From the NCBI GenBank assembly GCA_964351365.1, contig CAYGNP010000003.1, positions 1 to 64,000 of the forward strand: 64,000 bases of DNA, in the 5' to 3' direction. Positions 60,729 through 64,000 of this stretch are shown one piece after another. The DNA comes from UBA1672 sp964351365 (GTDB lineage: Bacteria; Pseudomonadota; Alphaproteobacteria; Micavibrionales; Micavibrionaceae). The notes below the pieces were generated by a model. That model saw nothing but the letters and a program-made list of their open reading frames with translations, did no database searches and had not been told where the DNA came from. Every line of letters starts with the position of its first letter. Positions within the stretch are counted from its first letter, which is position 1. The translations under genes and the position numbers were made by a program.

Positions 60729-62435
60729 TTACTCTTCGAGGTAGGATAGTGCCGCCTGTGGATCCACAAGCCCTGTGACAACAAGATCAACAAGGCCTTC
60801 CCTGCGTGTATGCACGACAACACCGTCCTCTTTGATGATATTATTCACATTTGTTATTAAGGCTTCGTAAATATTGTTCCTTTGGCCGGGACCTAAAGTA
60901 ATAATTAGCGCGTCCAGAAGAAGCGTACGCCCTGCAATCCCTGTTCTACTGCATAAATCACAACCTGAGGTGTTGTGTGTACGTACAATATGAGAGGGCT
61001 CTATTCCCAGCTGAAGACGCTGATTTTCTGTTAATACCTCGCTGATTTTCGCCTTATGGGCGCAGCCCTGACAGAGCGTACGGACGAGGCGCTGGTTGAG
61101 AATTGCGCCTACCTGCTGCGCGAGCGTGTAGGTAGAGGCGCGCTCGCGGGTTGCGGGCATGAGGGAGCGCAGGCGCTCAAAGGTTTGCAGCGCGGTATCG
61201 GCGTGGATGGTTGATATCACTGTGTGACCGGATTCGGCGGCGCGCAGAGAGGTTTCAACGGTGTCGGCATCGCGCATCTCCCCAATCACAATATAGTCAG
61301 GATCGTGACGCATGGCTGCGCGGATGAGATCAGCGAATTCGCCGCCTTGCATCCCGGGGCGTACCTGCCATTGCGTGGCGTAGCGCAGTTCATATTCAAT
61401 CGGATCTTCGATGGAGAGAACATGTTTTCTGCGGCGGTCAATTTGCTGGACGCAGGCATAAAGCGTTGTTGTTTTACCCGATCCTGTGGGGCCGGAGAGA
61501 AGGATAAGCCCGCCGCCGCCCTTAATTTCGGGGGATAGAAGTTTGGAGAGATAAAGCGCGACATCTTCGTGTCTGCGGAAGAGCTCATCGAAGCCCTTGA
61601 GAGAAGCGCGGTCAAGCAGACGCAAGGTCAGCTTTTCGCCATCTTGCGCTTGCGGGCCAGCGGCAACACGCACATCAATGCTTCGCCCTTGCCACTGGAA
61701 GCCAAAGCGTCCGTCTTTTGGTGTGACGCGGTCCCCGAAGTTAAGTCCTGCATCGCGTTTTATAAGCGTTGTCAGACGCGCCATAGCCTCGGCGGGCAGG
61801 AGGTGCATCGGCATTAAATCGCCGTCGATACGGTATTGAATCCAGTTGGGGGCTTCTGGGTTATTGTCCTGAAGCAAGTGAATATCAGATGCGCGCATTT
61901 GAAGGGCTTCAGCCATCATGTCGCGCTGAAACTGGTTGAGAAGAAGACCGTTATCCGTATCTGCCAGCCACAAAGAGAGCGTCTTTTCACAGCGATCGGC
62001 TGAGAGATCATGCACCGCGCGCAATGTGTCTGTAAGCTCCTTGCGGTCCCAGACCTCGACTTCAATGCTGTTGACACGAAATCCGCAGCGTGTGGCCGTT
62101 GACATGAGCGCCTTAAGCTGGCGCTCGTTCATCTCATGTAATGGTGCTATTCTCATTATGCCATCTTGCAGGCCAATAAGATGTATTCTTAGGGGCAGCC
62201 ATGATTGTACCGGAAGAACAGCGCGGAGCTGGTCGCCTGTGGCACGATCTTTAATTGCCTCATCTTCCTGTTCTGAGCGCGCTGTGGCGCCAGCCATATC
62301 AAGTAATTGATCTGTAGAGCGTGCAATCCCCTGCTCCAACATGAGCGCGCGTTCGCGCTGAACCATATCAAGGTAACGCTCACGCCCCTCATTGCGGTTC
62401 ATAGATTTCGGCTTGTTTTTTATGTCCTGCGTCAT
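60729..62435 (-). CDS. GspE/PilB-like secretion ATPase
   Basis: 568 residues. The Walker A motif GPTGSGKTT is at about 315-323. The Asp box is in HVLSIEDPIEYEL, Walker B in DPDYIVIGEMRDADT and the His box in ESGHTVISTIHADTA. A zinc-type tetracysteine motif is present (LCQGC, then SGCDLC). The N-terminal region (about 60-160) is atypical: it does not show a clear MshEN/GspE-N motif. Built as an assembly ATPase (polymerisation), not a retraction ATPase of the PilT type. Second gene of the locus, 41 bases after the ASH-repeat gene. Confidence 0.92.
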   Translation of the reverse strand: MTQDIKNKPKSMNRNEGRERYLDMVQRERALMLEQGIARSTDQLLDMAGATARSEQEDEAIKDRATGDQLRAVLPVQSWLPLRIHLIGLQDGIMRIAPLHEMNERQLKALMSTATRCGFRVNSIEVEVWDRKELTDTLRAVHDLSADRCEKTLSLWLADTDNGLLLNQFQRDMMAEALQMRASDIHLLQDNNPEAPNWIQYRIDGDLMPMHLLPAEAMARLTTLIKRDAGLNFGDRVTPKDGRFGFQWQGRSIDVRVAAGPQAQDGEKLTLRLLDRASLKGFDELFRRHEDVALYLSKLLSPEIKGGGGLILLSGPTGSGKTTTLYACVQQIDRRRKHVLSIEDPIEYELRYATQWQVRPGMQGGEFADLIRAAMRHDPDYIVIGEMRDADTVETSLRAAESGHTVISTIHADTALQTFERLRSLMPATRERASTYTLAQQVGAILNQRLVRTLCQGCAHKAKISEVLTENQRLQLGIEPSHIVRTHNTSGCDLCSRTGIAGRTLLLDALIITLGPGQRNNIYEALITNVNNIIKEDGVVVHTRREGLVDLVVTGLVDPQAALSYLEE

Positions 62436-62476
62436 ATTCTGAGCTACTTTGCACTCTATTTAATTTAACTCTTCAT

Positions 62477-64000
62477 TTAATTTAACTCTTCTTCCTCTGT
62501 GGATTGTGATGTATTTTGGTTAACAGATGATGAAGAGACATCCGCATTGTTTGCAGGCGAGAGAGATCGATCAAATAACAACAGAACGCGATCTTGTCCC
62601 TGTGTGAACTCAATGCCATTTTTCTTAATGGCCACACCCCAGAGGACGCCGCCTAAAATGATATCTTCACTGTCATATAAAAGTCTGCTGCCGCCAGGAC
62701 CATTAACAATTGCACGATTTGAAGAAAAAGATGTGATTTTAAGGCCATCCAGTGTTGCAGCGGCGTTTGCTACGATCGGCACCTCAATTGATTGCTCAGA
62801 ATTTTCTTGCCTCACATTTCTATTGGCTTGCACAGGGGCGGGCTCTGGGCCATTTGAGAGAATATTCTCGTTATCAATTACACGTGTTGGCTGCTGATCC
62901 ATTACGATTGCACGCTGACTCTGTGATGCAACAGCACTTGCAACCCCTCTGACGGGAAGAACCAGTATACCGCGTGCGCCGTCATGCTTGATTTGAATGT
63001 CATCAACAATATCACCGATTCGTGTTGGTGCCCACGTTACCGTTAACGGGCATGCCTCAACGGGCTGAAGTACCAAATCTTTAACACAGCCCTCCAATCC
63101 GAGGCTCAGACCATTATCGGAGCCAGCAAGGCGTAGATCTTTTATTTGAAGGGGCGTATCGCCAGTGTTGACCAAAGAAACTGTGATGGTTGACGCAGAA
63201 GCAACGGCGTTGCCAAAATTTACGTCTTTTTGAGAGGATACCAAGAGTCCGCGCCCCGGGACTGCTTCGGGGAAGATTTCGGCGGCGTTAATATTATCTG
63301 GATCATAGTCTCCTGAGAGCGGCAGGCTGAGCAACGCACTCGCGCCGGTATGTTTGATGACCATAAAGCCTGTGGAGGGGCCTTTTTGTGCGGGTGCCCA
63401 CCTGACCGTTGCAATACAGGCCTGACCTGGCCTGAGCTCTTTACACTCGCTTTCGACGCTAAACCCTGCACGATCTGTTGAATTAATAATAATATCAGAG
63501 ATTTCCAAAGGCTCTGATGTGATGTTGCGCATAATCACTGATTCAACCAATGTATGGCTTGATCCCAATGCGCCAAAATCAAGCGCACTTGGGATGATTT
63601 CTATTTCACTTGAAATCTGATCGGACGCATTATTGCTTGGCTCAACTGAGCCTGAGAGAGTTGAGGTGACTAGGCGGTTGCGGCCATTGTGAAGCATAAG
63701 CATCTCAAGGCGCCAAGGCCCAGCCTGCAGACCTTTTACTGAGATTGCCACGGCACATTCTCCGCCTGATGGCAAAGCTTCTGCGCCGCATTGGTTAAGG
63801 GCGACTGATGCAGAGACATTTGACGAGGGATAGAGCTTGATTTCGCCTGTTATAACAGGCTGACCGCCTTCGTTACGGAACAAGACGACAACTTGCGAAG
63901 AGCCCCCTGCGGGCACGCTGCCGCCATCAATGCTGGATTGCACAGCCGTTAGCCCTACTCCAGCGCTGGAGCCCGTTGTGCCGGGCGCATCAAATCCGGG
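62477..64000 (-). CDS. ASH-repeat protein with C-terminal GspC/PilP-like domain, partial (N-terminus beyond right edge)
   Basis: The frame is open to base 64000 and its start is not in the window; the GTG at 63943 is only an internal codon. Three or so Ig-like ASH/choice-of-anchor-D repeats are seen (for example LDFGALGSSHTLVESVIMRN and VNFGNAVASASTITVSLVNT), each with a late Cys pair (RPGQACIATVRWAP, PVEACPLTVTWAPT). After a disordered Asn/Gln/Glu-rich linker, the C-terminal part (TLDGLKITSFSSNRAIVNGP; then LGGVLWGVAIKKNGIEFTQG) resembles the HR domain of GspC or PilP, which joins the inner-membrane platform to the secretin. First gene seen of the locus. Confidence 0.72.
   Translation of the reverse strand, partial: PGFDAPGTTGSSAGVGLTAVQSSIDGGSVPAGGSSQVVVLFRNEGGQPVITGEIKLYPSSNVSASVALNQCGAEALPSGGECAVAISVKGLQAGPWRLEMLMLHNGRNRLVTSTLSGSVEPSNNASDQISSEIEIIPSALDFGALGSSHTLVESVIMRNITSEPLEISDIIINSTDRAGFSVESECKELRPGQACIATVRWAPAQKGPSTGFMVIKHTGASALLSLPLSGDYDPDNINAAEIFPEAVPGRGLLVSSQKDVNFGNAVASASTITVSLVNTGDTPLQIKDLRLAGSDNGLSLGLEGCVKDLVLQPVEACPLTVTWAPTRIGDIVDDIQIKHDGARGILVLPVRGVASAVASQSQRAIVMDQQPTRVIDNENILSNGPEPAPVQANRNVRQENSEQSIEVPIVANAAATLDGLKITSFSSNRAIVNGPGGSRLLYDSEDIILGGVLWGVAIKKNGIEFTQGQDRVLLLFDRSLSPANNADVSSSSVNQNTSQSTEEEELN

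Noticed and set aside
63900..63943. GTG at 63943 as the start of the ASH-repeat gene
   Set aside because: The frame continues without a stop to the window edge and no signal peptide follows the GTG, so the gene is partial.

Overview
The window looks like a chromosomal segment of an alphaproteobacterium. Supporting genes are an ATP12-type F1 chaperone, a DUF1489 protein, a DUF3035/BamF-like lipoprotein next to lspA and a pair of M16 proteases, a LapG-like (BTLCP) cysteine protease, a phasin and CTTGAC/TATAGT-like promoters. Dense packing with many ATGA overlaps, lipoproteins and a divergent type IV filament locus would fit a Micavibrio-like lineage, but that placement is a guess. A 10-N gap inside mutL shows that this is a draft assembly.

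Left part (1-9.3 kb, minus strand): the ribosomal/RNA polymerase operon rplK-rplA-rplJ-rplL-rpoB (rpoB cut by the window edge), with its own promoter and hairpins in two intergenic gaps. Upstream is a tightly overlapping stress/repair operon: SDR, photolyase, thioredoxin-fold lipoprotein, glutathione peroxidase. 9.4-15.9 kb: an orphan gene, the methionine-salvage operon mtnB-mtnD-mtnC-mtnA, a phasin with clear promoter and terminator, and divergently a DD-carboxypeptidase with a SPOR domain followed by a pilin-like protein.

15.9-27.3 kb: two lipoproteins (one FlgO-like), a small frameshifted gene under a near-perfect Fur box, hldE, a LapG-like protease with an N-terminal MshEN-like domain, a cation-efflux pump, an orphan AT-rich gene, ileS, an AEC transporter and ribF. 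27.3-39.2 kb (plus strand): a complete bufferin-type copper-RiPP operon (precursor, MNIO enzyme, DUF2063 partner, DoxX protein) with an ECF-type promoter and a strong terminator. Then come lspA, a BamF-like lipoprotein, two M16 proteases, pgi, a pentapeptide-repeat protein, mutL (damaged by an assembly artefact) and a membrane protein.

39.2-54.4 kb: ATP12, an AsmA-like protein, rluC, crcB, a DMT transporter, rarA, nadA/nadC separated by a palindromic repeat, DUF1489, and succinate dehydrogenase. The sdh genes are split: sdhC-sdhD-sdhA and sdhB are separated by an oppositely oriented gene for an exported protein with a C-terminal membrane anchor. A TerB-like gene and asd follow.

54.4-64 kb: a soluble hybrid histidine kinase and, on the opposite strand, a seven-gene locus encoding a divergent type IV filament/type II secretion-like machine. 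It has an ASH-repeat protein ending in a GspC/PilP-like domain, an ATPase, a GspF platform protein, GspL/PilN-like and PilO/GspM-like proteins and two unusual pilin-like proteins. A third homologous pilin-like protein sits alone at 15.2 kb. This locus and the bufferin operon are the most interesting systems in the window. No tRNA, rRNA, CRISPR array or insertion sequence was seen, and no gene-free stretch exceeds about 270 bases.
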